Shown here one piece after another: positions 45,895 through 55,819 of a stretch of DNA of 64,000 bases. The DNA is from CALGYY01 sp963678485 (GTDB taxonomy: Bacteria > Bacteroidota > Bacteroidia > Bacteroidales > CAIWKO01). The position numbers and the translations under genes were made by a program. The stretch is from NCBI GenBank assembly GCA_963678485.1, contig OY782882.1, positions 248,001-312,000 on the forward strand, in the 5' to 3' direction. The notes beneath the pieces are model-generated. The model was not told the origin of the DNA, did not search any database, and saw nothing but the letters and a program-made list of their open reading frames with translations. Each line of letters starts with the position of its first letter. Within the stretch, counting starts at the first letter, position 1.

Positions 45895-45897
45895 AAT

Positions 45898-47075
45898 TTA
45901 TTTAGCTGGATAATTCAAGAACAGTGCAGCCTTCTTCAAGCGGTAATACACCATCGCAGGCAGCAGCAGGAAAGCAGTCATTGCAGCAAAGCTGATAATC
46001 ACATAATGAATCCCTGCACCATTAAGCGCCTGATTAATGTAAATCCTGAAGTAATGGCGAATTGGAAACAGTTCACTGAAAATCTGCACCGGATAAGGCA
46101 TTCCCTCAATCGGAAATGTAAACCCTGCATAAGTGAATCCCAGTAGTCCGTAGAAGGCTCCCAAACTTATACCATCGCGCAAAACCGGAAACAGCCCAAT
46201 GATAAATACTCCGATAGCCTGATGCGCAACTACGTAAACGAAGGTTGCAAGACACATCCATCCCAAACTGCCATTCATTGGGAAATGCATGAATTTATAT
46301 AATATCAGGTTCCCGATAATACCCAATAAAGTAAACACCAAGGTGTAGGGCAACAATTTTCCTGTGAGTGCAGCAAACATTGAATTACCGGCATTCCCAA
46401 GCCACTTAGGTGCTGTGCGGTCTTTAAGTTCAGTGCCTACTGCGAATATTGTCATCATGATAATCATTAACTGCAATACTCCGGGAAATAGCACATTAAA
46501 TAAATACACCCCATAATTAGCCCATGGGTTTGCAATTAGATGACCGTCCATGGTTATTGGCTGTATGATTGACATTATGCGATCTTCGCTGATACCACGT
46601 GCTTCAAGCGATCTTTTCTCCAGATACGCTGAACCCATAGCGCTCATGTAAGTCAAATCTTTCAGCAGCAGCGAGCCGGGATCAGGTATGCATCATTCAC
46701 ATAAAATGTGATTTGTGGCCTTCTTCCCGACAATAAATCGCGTTCGAAATTCCTGTTGATAAGGATAAATGCATATATATCTCCACTTTGCATATCTTTT
46801 CTTGCACTGATATAATCAGGATAGTATGCAACCACATGCGATTGGGGAGTCGCATCCAGATTACGTGCAAAGGTTCTTGAAACGTAGGAATGATCCTGAT
46901 CAATAATCCCCAAGGGAAGGTCGGTGGGCATTCCCTGACGCAGGAACGTTAGAAAGAATACAAAGCAGAAAACCATCACCAGTATGGGAGCAAAAATATA
47001 CATTGGCCGAGCCAGTATTCGCTTCCACTCCCTTTTGATGCTTGCTTGAGTTCCAGACAGAATCCGGGATTTCAT
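45898..47075 (-). pseudogene. ABC-2 type permease, interrupted by a one-base frameshift
   Basis: Two adjacent frames are halves of one paired permease. The upstream frame (47075-46662) starts MKSRILSGTQASIKREWKR with a membrane helix and the external domain LPLGIIDQDHSYVSRTF, and after YVNDAYLIP it runs into ARCC and a stop. The downstream frame (46656-45898) has the other helices (LFPGVLQLMIIMM ...). Adding one G near 46676-46680, where the minus strand reads ATCCCGGCTCG, restores IPGSLLLKDLTYMSAMG and joins them at about 392 residues. It is either a real mutation or a base-call error at a CCCGGG site. The flanking genes look intact, which favours the latter. Confidence 0.8.
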
Positions 47076-47115
47076 AGACTTTAGTTTTACAGATCAAAAA
47101 ATGATAATATCAAAA

Positions 47116-48117
47116 TTATTTCACCACCTTTTCAACGATAGCTGACATTCCCGGCCTCAGGTCTTTTACCTTTTTAACGGGAGTTGCACGCACTTCAAAG
47201 GTTTTAGCATCAAACTGACCTGTTGCTTTAGTGGTCTTCCATGTGGCATATGAAGCCAAAGCCTTGATAAATGTTATTTTGGCTTCAACTGTTTCATTCC
47301 CTAATGCGGGAATTTTAAGATTGAGTGTACTGCCAATTTTCATGTCGCCCAATAGGTCTTCCCTTACATTGAAGGTAAACCAGATGTTATCGAGATTGAC
47401 AACATTCATTATTGGAGCTCCTGTACCAACTAGTTCTCCCACTTTCGGGAAGATTTCAGAAATTTCGCCATCAGAGGGTGACACTAAAATTGTTTCGTCG
47501 AGATATGCATTTACTTCATTAAGTGCACCTCTTGCTCTGTCGACCAAGGCCTGTGCCGCATCGATATCTTCAGACTCCGCACCATTCTTTGCCATGTCAT
47601 ACTGCGATTTTGCTGCTTTGGCGGTAGCAACGGCAGCGCGGTACTGCGATTCAGCTTCATCACGCTTCTGAGCAGGAATTACTCCTTTGTCGAAAAGACG
47701 CTGTACGCGATCATACGACTTTTTAGAAATATCAACACCAATCTCGGCCTTTTGCCACATTTCGTAAGCACCCGTAATAAGTTCCTGACGAGCACCCTTT
47801 CGTGCCTTATGATCCTGCGCCATTGCAGCATCCTCGGCAGCCGACGCCTGCTCTTTCTTTGCCAGTAATTCCGGACTGTCAAGTACAACAAGGGTATCTC
47901 CAGCCTTCACCTGAGTTCCCTCTTCTGCATAAAATTGTTTTACACGTCCCGGCACCATGCCAGAAATCCTAATTTCACTTGCTTCAGCTTCACCTTGTAT
48001 ATACTGAGGCTCGGGTTTATAAATATAAAGACCGATAATAAAAAGTACAACGATTACCGAGATTGTCCCGATTAATGCAAACTGCAGACTGCGGTTTTTT
48101 TCTTTAATCTGTTTCAT
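47116..48117 (-). CDS. HlyD-family membrane fusion protein
   Basis: 333 residues. One N-terminal membrane helix (LQFALIGTISVIVVLFIIGLYIY), a biotinyl-lipoyl-like domain with IRISGMVPGRVKQFYAEEG and VKAGDTLVVLDS, a helical hairpin, then the second lipoyl half ETILVSPSDGEISEIFPKVGELV and a beta-barrel part. It spans the periplasm and links the inner-membrane permeases with the TolC-like channel. It lies between tolC and the first permease of the operon. Confidence 0.9.
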   Translation of the reverse strand: MKQIKEKNRSLQFALIGTISVIVVLFIIGLYIYKPEPQYIQGEAEASEIRISGMVPGRVKQFYAEEGTQVKAGDTLVVLDSPELLAKKEQASAAEDAAMAQDHKARKGARQELITGAYEMWQKAEIGVDISKKSYDRVQRLFDKGVIPAQKRDEAESQYRAAVATAKAAKSQYDMAKNGAESEDIDAAQALVDRARGALNEVNAYLDETILVSPSDGEISEIFPKVGELVGTGAPIMNVVNLDNIWFTFNVREDLLGDMKIGSTLNLKIPALGNETVEAKITFIKALASYATWKTTKATGQFDAKTFEVRATPVKKVKDLRPGMSAIVEKVVK

Positions 48118-48257
48118 AGCTGATATGAATTTTTATAATTAAAAAACTTAAATAGATTCTTTTATTAAATAATATTTTTTTGCTGATTGCTTGCCACCTC
48201 TTGAGTTTTTTACGATCTCTGAAAGGTTAATTTTGGCGCAATCTATTCGTTGATTGT

Positions 48258-49766
48258 TTAGTGAATGGCTGGCTGTTGAATTCCTTCGCTGGCAGGATTC
48301 AGTGCACCAAGATTTTTTTCAAGATATAAATGACATAAGCGCACTTCGATCCCCGCATCAATCATATCGCTTTTGGCCGACAGCCAAGCGGTTTGAGCAG
48401 CCAATAAATCAGTAGAAGTAATTACTCCGGCATCAAAACCTTCGTTGGCCGTTCGCAGGTTTTCCTCTGCCTGGTCAACATTGCGAGCAGAAGCAATTTG
48501 CTTTTTGGTGCTTTCGTTAATTCGAAATGCACTTTGGTTAATTTGAAGTTCTATCTTTTCGCGGGCCTCCTGTAGCTCAAGTCCGACAATTCTGGTTTCA
48601 GCTTTTGCAGCTTTTAGTGTATGGATACGATCACCAAAATGAACCAGTGGAATCGTGGCAACGACGGAGGCATTAAACATTCCTCCAAATTTGTTTTCAT
48701 AGCCATTATACATATTAGGATTGGTAAGCAAATAATTGCCGGTAACAGCAATATTGGGAAGGAAGCGAGAAACCGTGATACGCTGATTTGATTTGGCAAT
48801 ATCGCCCATAAGACTTAGTGAACGGATTTCAGGTCGATTTTCAATCGCCTGACTAATGGAACCAATGACAGGTGGAGGCAAAATATCACTCAGATCCATA
48901 TCCTGCAAAGGTGTTTTATCATCAAGTGGCAATCCTGTTAATTGGTTCAGCGCCATACGCGATAAGGCCAATCCGTTTTCAGCTTTTGTAAGTGACATAT
49001 CCGCTTCGTTAAGCTTAACCTTTACTTTAAGAGCATCTGCTTTTGTTGCCACACCTTCCTCAATCATAATAGCGACATTACTATCCATTTTTGCAACCAA
49101 TGTGCGGAACTCTGTGGCTAACTCAACTTTGTTTTCAAGAGAAACTACACGCCAATATGCTTCGTCAACCTCCACTAAAATGTCGGAAGTTTTATCCTCA
49201 ACATTCACTGAAGCTAAGGCCTCGGCTGATTTTGACATACGATACAATTCGCGGATTTTCCCACCCAGATACACTGGTTGAACGAAACTGATACCTCCGG
49301 CAAAAATGTTTTTAGTATCAAACTCCATGGATTCCTTGGGAAGATATGCATACTCTTTCCAAATGATTTTCTCAGGATTCACCGAAGGATCGAAAGGTTG
49401 ACCATTCGCATCCAAGGGTGCTGGTTTGCCGCCAATCATTGTCCATGAATTCGAAATTTGTGAAGGCGTAAAACCGAAACTACCATCAGCCATCTTGGTT
49501 CCAACTGGAAGTAAGGCATCTTCGGATAAAAGGGAAATCCCTTTCTGGTTGTAAGTGTAACTGGCGACAGCGCCAAAGTTCGGGAAAAACTGCGTGAAGG
49601 CAGCCTTCTTCATTTGTTCTGCAGCATTGAGGCTCTCATTAGCAATCTGCAAACTTTTATTGTGCTTTAATGCCATCCTACGACACGAATCAAGACTCAA
49701 GGATGTTTGTGCAAATAGCGGTTGCAGCGCTACGACCATCATCAGGACTAAAACTGCTCTTTTCAT
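48258..49766 (-). CDS. TolC-family outer-membrane efflux protein
   Basis: 502 residues. Signal peptide MKRAVLVLMMVVALQPLFAQ, then two long helical repeats of the TolC type (SLDSCRRMALKHNKSLQIANESL; DLLAAQTAWLSAKSDMIDAG) and strand segments. It forms the trimeric exit duct for the HlyD/permease system that follows. An operator-like palindrome GTTGTCTTAACAAC lies 32 bases before its start, the same as ahead of marR, so the operon has an internal control point. Confidence 0.9.
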   Translation of the reverse strand: MKRAVLVLMMVVALQPLFAQTSLSLDSCRRMALKHNKSLQIANESLNAAEQMKKAAFTQFFPNFGAVASYTYNQKGISLLSEDALLPVGTKMADGSFGFTPSQISNSWTMIGGKPAPLDANGQPFDPSVNPEKIIWKEYAYLPKESMEFDTKNIFAGGISFVQPVYLGGKIRELYRMSKSAEALASVNVEDKTSDILVEVDEAYWRVVSLENKVELATEFRTLVAKMDSNVAIMIEEGVATKADALKVKVKLNEADMSLTKAENGLALSRMALNQLTGLPLDDKTPLQDMDLSDILPPPVIGSISQAIENRPEIRSLSLMGDIAKSNQRITVSRFLPNIAVTGNYLLTNPNMYNGYENKFGGMFNASVVATIPLVHFGDRIHTLKAAKAETRIVGLELQEAREKIELQINQSAFRINESTKKQIASARNVDQAEENLRTANEGFDAGVITSTDLLAAQTAWLSAKSDMIDAGIEVRLCHLYLEKNLGALNPASEGIQQPAIH

Positions 49767-49797
49767 TTTGAAATACTATTTAATTAATTAAACAATG

Positions 49798-49811
49798 GTT
49801 GTCTTAACAAC
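49798..49811. promoter_or_regulatory. MarR operator site in front of tolC
   Basis: Perfect inverted repeat GTTGT-CTTA-ACAAC. The same half-sites with the same 4-base spacing occur ahead of marR (50279-50292). It is the likely binding site of the MarR protein encoded by the adjacent gene. Confidence 0.6.
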
Positions 49812-49827
49812 TTTATAGGTAAAAAAA

Positions 49828-50262
49828 TTATTGTAAGTTTTTCATGATTTTTTTAAGGACCTGACGTGCTAGATCAAGTTCCTGATCGCTAATCTCTGCC
49901 AGGGTTCGCTCAGCTACCTGTTTTACCAGTGCTGAAGATCGTTTCTTTAGGTCGATTCCGGCTTGAGTAAGATGTATTAAATTTATTCTCCGATCAGTAG
50001 GGTCAGAAACTCTGACTACAAAATTTCTTTTCTCCAGCTTGTCAATCAAGCGGGTCATACTGGGTTTATCCTTTGCGGTGATATCGCACAGTGATTGTTG
50101 TGTTACCTTATCTTTATTCCATAAACAAGCCATTACAGTCCACTGCTCAGTGCTAATATCTATATTTTCCTTAGAAAATGCACGCAGCAATGTTCGGTTG
50201 ATAGCTCCTGAGATTTTCCCTGTCAGGATATCGAAAACTTCATCTTCATGTAATGCTGACAT
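49828..50262 (-). CDS. MarR-family transcriptional repressor
   Basis: 144 residues. MarR winged-helix: TEQWTVMACLWNKDKVTQQ, helix-turn-helix SLCDITAKDKPSMTRLIDKLEKRNFV, and the wing VRVSDPTDRRINLIHLT. It binds DNA as a dimer and usually releases it on binding a small, often toxic, molecule. It is the first gene of the export operon; two copies of a palindrome in front of marR and tolC make self-control and control of the pump likely. It separates from tolC by about 60 bases. Confidence 0.93.
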   Translation of the reverse strand: MSALHEDEVFDILTGKISGAINRTLLRAFSKENIDISTEQWTVMACLWNKDKVTQQSLCDITAKDKPSMTRLIDKLEKRNFVVRVSDPTDRRINLIHLTQAGIDLKKRSSALVKQVAERTLAEISDQELDLARQVLKKIMKNLQ

Positions 50263-50278
50263 CTGAAATTATTTAATA

Positions 50279-50292
50279 GTTGTCATAACAAC
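50279..50292. promoter_or_regulatory. MarR operator site in front of marR
   Basis: GTTGT-CATA-ACAAC, 17 bases before ATG and next to a -7 element (TACTTTTG on the minus strand at 50297-50304), so binding would block the start of transcription. Confidence 0.65.
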
Positions 50293-50512
50293 GGTACAAA
50301 AGTAATACTGTTTTTATCAATAATGACATTTTGTCAAAAAAAAATTTCAATTTTTACGGAAATACAATAGAATTAAAACTTTTCTTATTGAATATCAGCT
50401 ATTTTAATAATTTTCAAAAATTTGAGCAATCGTGACATCGAACTACAAACTCAACTGACAAGTAGCAGACTCATTAATAATAAGGAGTTGCAAAGAAAGA
50501 TAGCGAAGAGTA

Positions 50513-50860
50513 TTACTTTCTGATAAAATGTGGCATCACCGAAGGAAGTATAAGTGACATTTCAACAAGCCCCATAAACTCTCCGTTTTGATACCAGGGA
50601 TGTTGATAGATCATTTTTTTTAAGCCTTCCTTTTCAATGGTATATGCGTTACTGCTTTGCGTTTCCAGTAGTTCGAATAACTTTTTCCTTGCTGGTTCGG
50701 GATGACATGCAGCGAGATTGGTGCCTATTAGTGCTGCTCCACCATATTTTTCGAAAGTTGAGCAGGATTTTTCATTCATATAAAGGATTACACCTTCACG
50801 ATCACAAACGGTGATAGCGCAAGGGAATTCAGTGGTCCATTCTGGGGCAAAATCTTTCAT
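50513..50860 (-). CDS. Stand-alone PAS-domain protein
   Basis: 115 residues forming a single PAS fold (FPCAITVCDREGVILYMNEKSC ... YQHPWYQNGEFMGLVEMSL) with no output domain. Stand-alone PAS proteins act as sensors or partners of other regulators; the cofactor and partner cannot be told. A single gene between the marR unit and nth. The C-terminal part is short, so a truncated regulator is also possible. The stretch 50293-50512 has no gene. Confidence 0.75.
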   Translation of the reverse strand: MKDFAPEWTTEFPCAITVCDREGVILYMNEKSCSTFEKYGGAALIGTNLAACHPEPARKKLFELLETQSSNAYTIEKEGLKKMIYQHPWYQNGEFMGLVEMSLILPSVMPHFIRK

Positions 50861-50913
50861 AAAATCGATAATGTGGTAATGTGATATTGTGCTATTAATA
50901 AATCTACGATTGT

Positions 50914-51558
50914 CTATTTTTTTTCTGAGGATTGAAAATATTTACAAAAAGCGCTGGCTCCGCATTGGGGACAATTGGGCTTGCGGGCAGTACAGACATA
51001 TCTTCCATGCAAAATCAACCAGTGATGGGCTTTGGGAATTAATGCTTCAGGGATGTTTGCCACAAGTTGACGTTCTGTTTCCAGTGGATTTTTCGCATCC
51101 ACACTTAAGCCGATGCGGGCAGCGACGCGAAAAACATGAGTATCGACTGCCATTGCAGGTTTATTAAACACAACAGAGGCAATCACATTGGCTGTTTTTC
51201 GTCCGACACCGGGGAGCTTTTGTAATTCGTCAACATCATCGGGCACTATTCCCTTATACTCCGATTCGAGCATTTGAGCCATTCCCAAAAGATGCTTCGC
51301 TTTATTATTAGGATAAGAACAACTTGAAATCAACTTAAAAATCTCTTCTACATCAGCTACTGCTAAAGATGCGGCATTGGGAAAACGCTTAAAAAAAACC
51401 GGAGTTATAAGATTGACACGTTTATCAGTACATTGTGCTGATAAGATGACAGCAACCAATAATTCATAGGGAGATTTGAATACGAGTTCGCTCTCGGCGA
51501 CAGGCATACTTACACTAAAATACGCGATAAATCTCGCAAAGCGCTCTTTTTTTGTCAT
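50914..51558 (-). CDS. nth: Endonuclease III (DNA glycosylase/AP lyase)
   Basis: Removes oxidised pyrimidines in base excision repair and cuts at the abasic site. 214 residues. The helix-hairpin-helix LPGVGRKTANVIA holds the catalytic lysine. The catalytic aspartate is in AVDTHVFRVAARI. The C-terminal [4Fe-4S] loop is CX6CX2CX5C (CTARKPNCPQCGASAFC). The length and motifs are normal. It is preceded by the terminator of the upstream unit, so it is transcribed on its own. Confidence 0.95.
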   Translation of the reverse strand: MTKKERFARFIAYFSVSMPVAESELVFKSPYELLVAVILSAQCTDKRVNLITPVFFKRFPNAASLAVADVEEIFKLISSCSYPNNKAKHLLGMAQMLESEYKGIVPDDVDELQKLPGVGRKTANVIASVVFNKPAMAVDTHVFRVAARIGLSVDAKNPLETERQLVANIPEALIPKAHHWLILHGRYVCTARKPNCPQCGASAFCKYFQSSEKK

Positions 51559-51580
51559 AATGGTGCAAAATTAAAACAAA

Positions 51581-51604
51581 AAAACCCGCCAAAGCGGGTT
51601 TTTG
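51581..51604 (-). terminator. Terminator behind the sigma-factor unit
   Basis: AAACCCGC/GCGGGTTT stem with a 4-base loop and T-run on the minus strand, 4 bases beyond the small gene's stop. Confidence 0.85.
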
Positions 51605-51607
51605 ATG

Positions 51608-51877
51608 TTAATTGAGAACAAGTCCCATGGTACGGTGGTTTTTCATATGAACCACACTCAGCGCTCGTGAGTAGTTGAGGATGCTTTGGATGGAGTTTTC
51701 TGATGGTGAAGCGTCAGAGCGTTCAATAGTATCGCGCATTGCAGCCAGTTCACTAACAAGTGCATAGGCTTCATTATCTACTTTCACCATAGTTGAAATC
51801 TCATCGCGCTCCTGCGGGTCGCTGATTTCATCATACACAAAAAGAACAAGTTTTTCAGGCGTTAAGGTTTTAGTCAT
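51608..51877 (-). CDS. Small protein downstream of the sigma factor, possible regulator
   Basis: 89 residues from ATG 51877; a TTG two codons earlier is possible. Mostly helical and acidic (KLVLFVYDEISDPQERDEISTMV, ALVSELAAMRDTIERS), no membrane helix. The start EKLVLFVYDEISD resembles the N-terminal helix of small anti-sigma-like proteins that follow ECF factors in Bacteroidota. It is 83 bases behind the sigma gene and shares its terminator. I do not recognise a named family. Confidence 0.65.
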   Translation of the reverse strand: MTKTLTPEKLVLFVYDEISDPQERDEISTMVKVDNEAYALVSELAAMRDTIERSDASPSENSIQSILNYSRALSVVHMKNHRTMGLVLN

Positions 51878-51960
51878 AGGCAAACAAAATGGTTTAAAAT
51901 TAAATTCACACCAAGCAAACGGGCTTAGTGTGAATTTATTATTATAACCAAAAAATTGTT

Positions 51961-52548
51961 TCAGCTAATGGTCAGCATGATCTCTTTTTCCTCGATCAGC
52001 TTGCGTAAATTAATCAGTGCATACCGCATCCGACCTAATGCCGTGTTGATGCTCACATTGGTTTCTTCGGCAATATCCTTAAAGCTCATTTCACTGTAGT
52101 GACGCAGCATCACAACTTCGCGCTGCTCTGGTGGCAGAAACTCGATTAAGGTTCTGACATCATGATGAATCTGGTCAACGACCATACGGTCTTCCACATT
52201 GTCATCATAGACTTTCAAGGTTTCGAAAATGTCGAAATCATCATCATTTTCGATTGTTGGAATCCTCCGGTTTTTACGGAAGTGATCGATGATCAGATTA
52301 TGAGCAATACGCATTACCCATTGAATGAATTTTCCTTCTTCCTTGTAATTCCCTGAACGAAGCGTATTGATCACTTTAATGAAGGTGTCCTGAAAAATGT
52401 CTTCAGCCAGATGTTGGTCACGTACCACCATTAGGATGTATGAATACACCCGCTTTTTGTGACGCTGAATGAGTTTTTCGAGACTTGAGTGATTACCCGC
52501 CAAATATGAATCAATCAAATGTTGATCCGTAGCTAATTGCACTGGCAT
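51961..52548 (-). CDS. Sigma-70 family (ECF-like) RNA polymerase sigma factor
   Basis: 195 residues. Region 2: RHKKRVYSYILMVVRDQHLAEDIFQDTFIKV with the core-binding helix and KFIQWVMRIAHNLIIDHFRK. Region 4: LPPEQREVVMLRHYSEMSFKDIAEETNVSINTALGRMRYAL. A strong ribosome site GGGAGGT precedes the start. It is divergent from uvrA across 282 bases. Promoter preference is not visible. The small gene behind it may be its partner. Confidence 0.9.
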   Translation of the reverse strand: MPVQLATDQHLIDSYLAGNHSSLEKLIQRHKKRVYSYILMVVRDQHLAEDIFQDTFIKVINTLRSGNYKEEGKFIQWVMRIAHNLIIDHFRKNRRIPTIENDDDFDIFETLKVYDDNVEDRMVVDQIHHDVRTLIEFLPPEQREVVMLRHYSEMSFKDIAEETNVSINTALGRMRYALINLRKLIEEKEIMLTIS

Positions 52549-52830
52549 ATTACCTCCCGCTTTTAGTTTATGCTGAAAGGTATAGGTCTATTCGATAATC
52601 ACTCTCCTGTGTTGGTTAAATAAAATCACAATAATCAATCTGTAACGTGTATAATGAGATGATTATTGTGTGAATTAATATGCAAATATACTATCAAAAG
52701 CCGGATTATCCAAATAAATAATGATAATTTTGCACTCCCTAAAGGGTTATGCATAATATGATGCATTGATTCATATGTATTTAGGATAGTTTTCCACAAA
52801 AAAAATTAACATCTTTTAATATTTGCACCC

Positions 52831-55659
52831 ATGGCCCCCGGTAAAGAAGAGAAAGACAAGACTTTAAAAAGTATTAGTATACGTGGCGCCCGTGTGCATA
52901 ACCTGAAAAACCTCAGTGTTGACATTCCTCACAATCATTTTGTTGTAATTACTGGCTTGTCAGGATCTGGAAAATCTTCACTTGCATTCGACACTTTGTA
53001 TGCCGAAGGACAGCGAAGATATGTTGAGAGTTTAAGCTCCTATGCGCGTCAGTTTTTAGGCCGTATGTCGAAACCAGAAGTGGATTCTATAAAAGGAATC
53101 GCCCCTGCGATTGCTATCGAACAAAAAGTAAAAACGCATAACCCTCGCAGCACAGTTGGTACCTCAACTGAAATTTATGATTACCTAAAACTACTGTTTG
53201 CCAGAACAGGAAAAACGATTTCTCCAATAAGTGGCAAGGAAGTCCAGCGCCATAGCGTCACAGATGTGGTTGACTTTATTATTGGACAAGAAGAAGGAAC
53301 ACGTTCGCTGATTTGCAGTCCTATAGTCCTTAAAAACGGCAGACCCCTGAAGACCCACCTCGAAATACTCCTTCAGCAAGGCTTTACGCGTGTTGTGGTT
53401 AATGGTGAGGTGCGAGAAACCGAAACCTGTATCGACGATAAATCTATTAAAAAAGCCGAATCCCTTGCGCTGGTGATTGATCGCGTAGCATCACATAGGA
53501 ACGACGAAGGACTGCAATCGCGAATTGCTGATTCAATACAGACAGCATTTTTTGAGGGCGATGGGAGCTGTATCATAATGATTCCCTCTGACGATGGAAT
53601 GAAGCTTCACTCCTTTTCAAACCGTTTCGAGAGAGACGGAATGAGCTTTGAAGAGCCATCGGTAAACCTTTTCACATTCAACAATCCTTATGGTGCCTGC
53701 AAAAGCTGCGAAGGCTTTGGAAGCATCATTGGTATTGACGAGGATCTTGTAATTCCAGATAAAAGTTTATCAGTATATCAGGAAGCCATCGCATGCTGGA
53801 AAGGTGAAAAGATGGGTGAATGGCGGGAGATGCTCGTGATGAATGCATACAAATTCGATTTTCCTGTTCATAAACCCATTCATGACCTTACTGATGCACA
53901 GCGAAAATTACTTTGGACCGGCAATGAGTATTTTAATGGACTCAACGATTTTTTCAAATTTGTTGAGGAACAAAAATTCAAGATACAATATCGCGTAATG
54001 CAAGCTCGCTACAGGGGCAAGACCTTGTGTCCCGATTGTCAGGGAACACGACTTCGCAGCGACGCATCATATGTAAAAGTTGCCGGCAAATCCATTGTTG
54101 ACCTACTGATAACTCCGGTGGATCGCGTGTTGGAATTTTTCAAGACTATAAAACTTGGAAAACATGACGAAGCGGTATCAAAACGCTTGTTGCCTGAGAT
54201 TATCAACAGACTTGAATATTTGCAGGATGTAGGTTTGGGCTATCTAACATTGAACCGGGCAAGCAACAGTCTTTCCGGCGGCGAATCTCAACGCATCAAT
54301 CTGGCTACAGCACTAGGCAGCAGTCTGGTTGGATCATTATACATTCTGGATGAACCTTCGGTTGGCCTTCATCCCCGCGACACTGAGAAACTAATCAAAG
54401 TATTAAAAAAACTGCGTGACATCGGCAATACAGTTATTGTGGTTGAGCACGACGAAGACATCATCCGCGCTGCAGATCAGGTTATCGACATTGGTCCAGA
54501 AGCCGGGAGACTTGGTGGATATTTAGTATTCAGTGGATTGGTTAAAGATATAACTTCTTGCCCCGACAGTTACACAGGAAAATATCTCAGTGGATTAATG
54601 GAAATCACCATGCCACCGCAGCGACGCAAATGGAAGGAATTTATCAGAGTTACTGGTGCAAGAGAGAACAATCTAAAAGGAATTTCTGTAGATTTCCCAC
54701 TGCATATACTTACAGTTGTCACTGGTGTAAGTGGTTCCGGCAAGACCTCATTAGTCAAGAAAATTCTATATAACGCACTACGCAAAATTCACGGTGGCAG
54801 CACCGATAAGACAGGAAAATTCAGCAAACTCGAAGGTGATTACCAGCGTATATCTGCCGTGGAGCTTGTTGATCAAAATCCTATTGGGCGATCTTCACGA
54901 TCCAATCCAGTGACCTATGTAAAAGCCTATGACGAAATACGTGCGCTTTACGCGGATCAGCAGCTAGCCAAAATGCGTGGATACAAACCAGGGTATTTCT
55001 CGTTTAATACGGAAGGTGGAAGATGTGAAGAATGTCAAGGCGATGGCTTTGTAAAAATTGAAATGCAATTCATGGCCGACATCTCACTTGTTTGCGAAAG
55101 CTGTGGTGGAAAACGATTTAAAGATGAAGTACTGGATGTAAAGTATCGCGAAAAAAATATCACAGAAATTCTTGATATGACGATTAGTGAAGCCATTGAG
55201 TTTTTCGACGAAGAAAAACAGAAAACAGCCACTGAACGTCGCATAGTTGAACGTCTGCAACCCTTGATGGATGTGGGACTGGGGTATGTAAAAATGGGCC
55301 AGGCATCGAGTACTCTTTCCGGTGGCGAAGCACAGCGACTTAAGCTTGCATCCTTTTTAACGAAAGGTGCTTCGGAGAGTCCTACCCTTTTTATTTTCGA
55401 CGAACCAAGCACGGGACTTCATATTCACGACATTTCGAAGCTGCACGCTGCCCTGGAGGCACTGGTAGAAAACCGTCATACCGTAATTGTGATTGAGCAC
55501 AATTTGGAAATCATCAAATGCGCCGACTGGATCATTGATCTAGGCCCTGGTGGAGGTGAAAACGGCGGAGAACTTATGTTTGCCGGAACGCCGGAAGACT
55601 TGTGCAATAACAAAAAATCTATTACGGCGAAGTATCTGCTTCAGAAAACAAAAAATTAG
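52831..55659 (+). CDS. uvrA: UvrABC excinuclease subunit A
   Basis: ATP-driven damage-recognition subunit of nucleotide excision repair. 942 residues, the family length. Two ABC ATPase halves: first Walker A GLSGSGKSS and the UvrA block YVESLSSYARQFLGRM, with signature SLSGGESQRINLATALG and Walker B LYILDEPSVGLH; second Walker A GVSGSGKTS, signature TLSGGEAQRLKLASFL and Walker B LFIFDEPSTGLH. Zinc-binding cysteines lie in CKSCEGFG / CPDCQG and in CEECQGDGF / CESCGGK. Start at ATG 52831. No SOS box is recognised in its upstream region. Confidence 0.97.
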   Translation: MAPGKEEKDKTLKSISIRGARVHNLKNLSVDIPHNHFVVITGLSGSGKSSLAFDTLYAEGQRRYVESLSSYARQFLGRMSKPEVDSIKGIAPAIAIEQKVKTHNPRSTVGTSTEIYDYLKLLFARTGKTISPISGKEVQRHSVTDVVDFIIGQEEGTRSLICSPIVLKNGRPLKTHLEILLQQGFTRVVVNGEVRETETCIDDKSIKKAESLALVIDRVASHRNDEGLQSRIADSIQTAFFEGDGSCIIMIPSDDGMKLHSFSNRFERDGMSFEEPSVNLFTFNNPYGACKSCEGFGSIIGIDEDLVIPDKSLSVYQEAIACWKGEKMGEWREMLVMNAYKFDFPVHKPIHDLTDAQRKLLWTGNEYFNGLNDFFKFVEEQKFKIQYRVMQARYRGKTLCPDCQGTRLRSDASYVKVAGKSIVDLLITPVDRVLEFFKTIKLGKHDEAVSKRLLPEIINRLEYLQDVGLGYLTLNRASNSLSGGESQRINLATALGSSLVGSLYILDEPSVGLHPRDTEKLIKVLKKLRDIGNTVIVVEHDEDIIRAADQVIDIGPEAGRLGGYLVFSGLVKDITSCPDSYTGKYLSGLMEITMPPQRRKWKEFIRVTGARENNLKGISVDFPLHILTVVTGVSGSGKTSLVKKILYNALRKIHGGSTDKTGKFSKLEGDYQRISAVELVDQNPIGRSSRSNPVTYVKAYDEIRALYADQQLAKMRGYKPGYFSFNTEGGRCEECQGDGFVKIEMQFMADISLVCESCGGKRFKDEVLDVKYREKNITEILDMTISEAIEFFDEEKQKTATERRIVERLQPLMDVGLGYVKMGQASSTLSGGEAQRLKLASFLTKGASESPTLFIFDEPSTGLHIHDISKLHAALEALVENRHTVIVIEHNLEIIKCADWIIDLGPGGGENGGELMFAGTPEDLCNNKKSITAKYLLQKTKN

Positions 55660-55819
55660 TTTTCAAGGAGTTTCCATTGGAACAGAAATGATTTGACTTT
55701 TCTGATTGAATGATTATTGCTTTTCACTGATAAAACAATACCATTCGTTGAATTTATTTGGGATGCAGAAAGCACTCCACTAGATTTGCATCGAATTTAT
55801 TTATCAATTCACTAATCAC

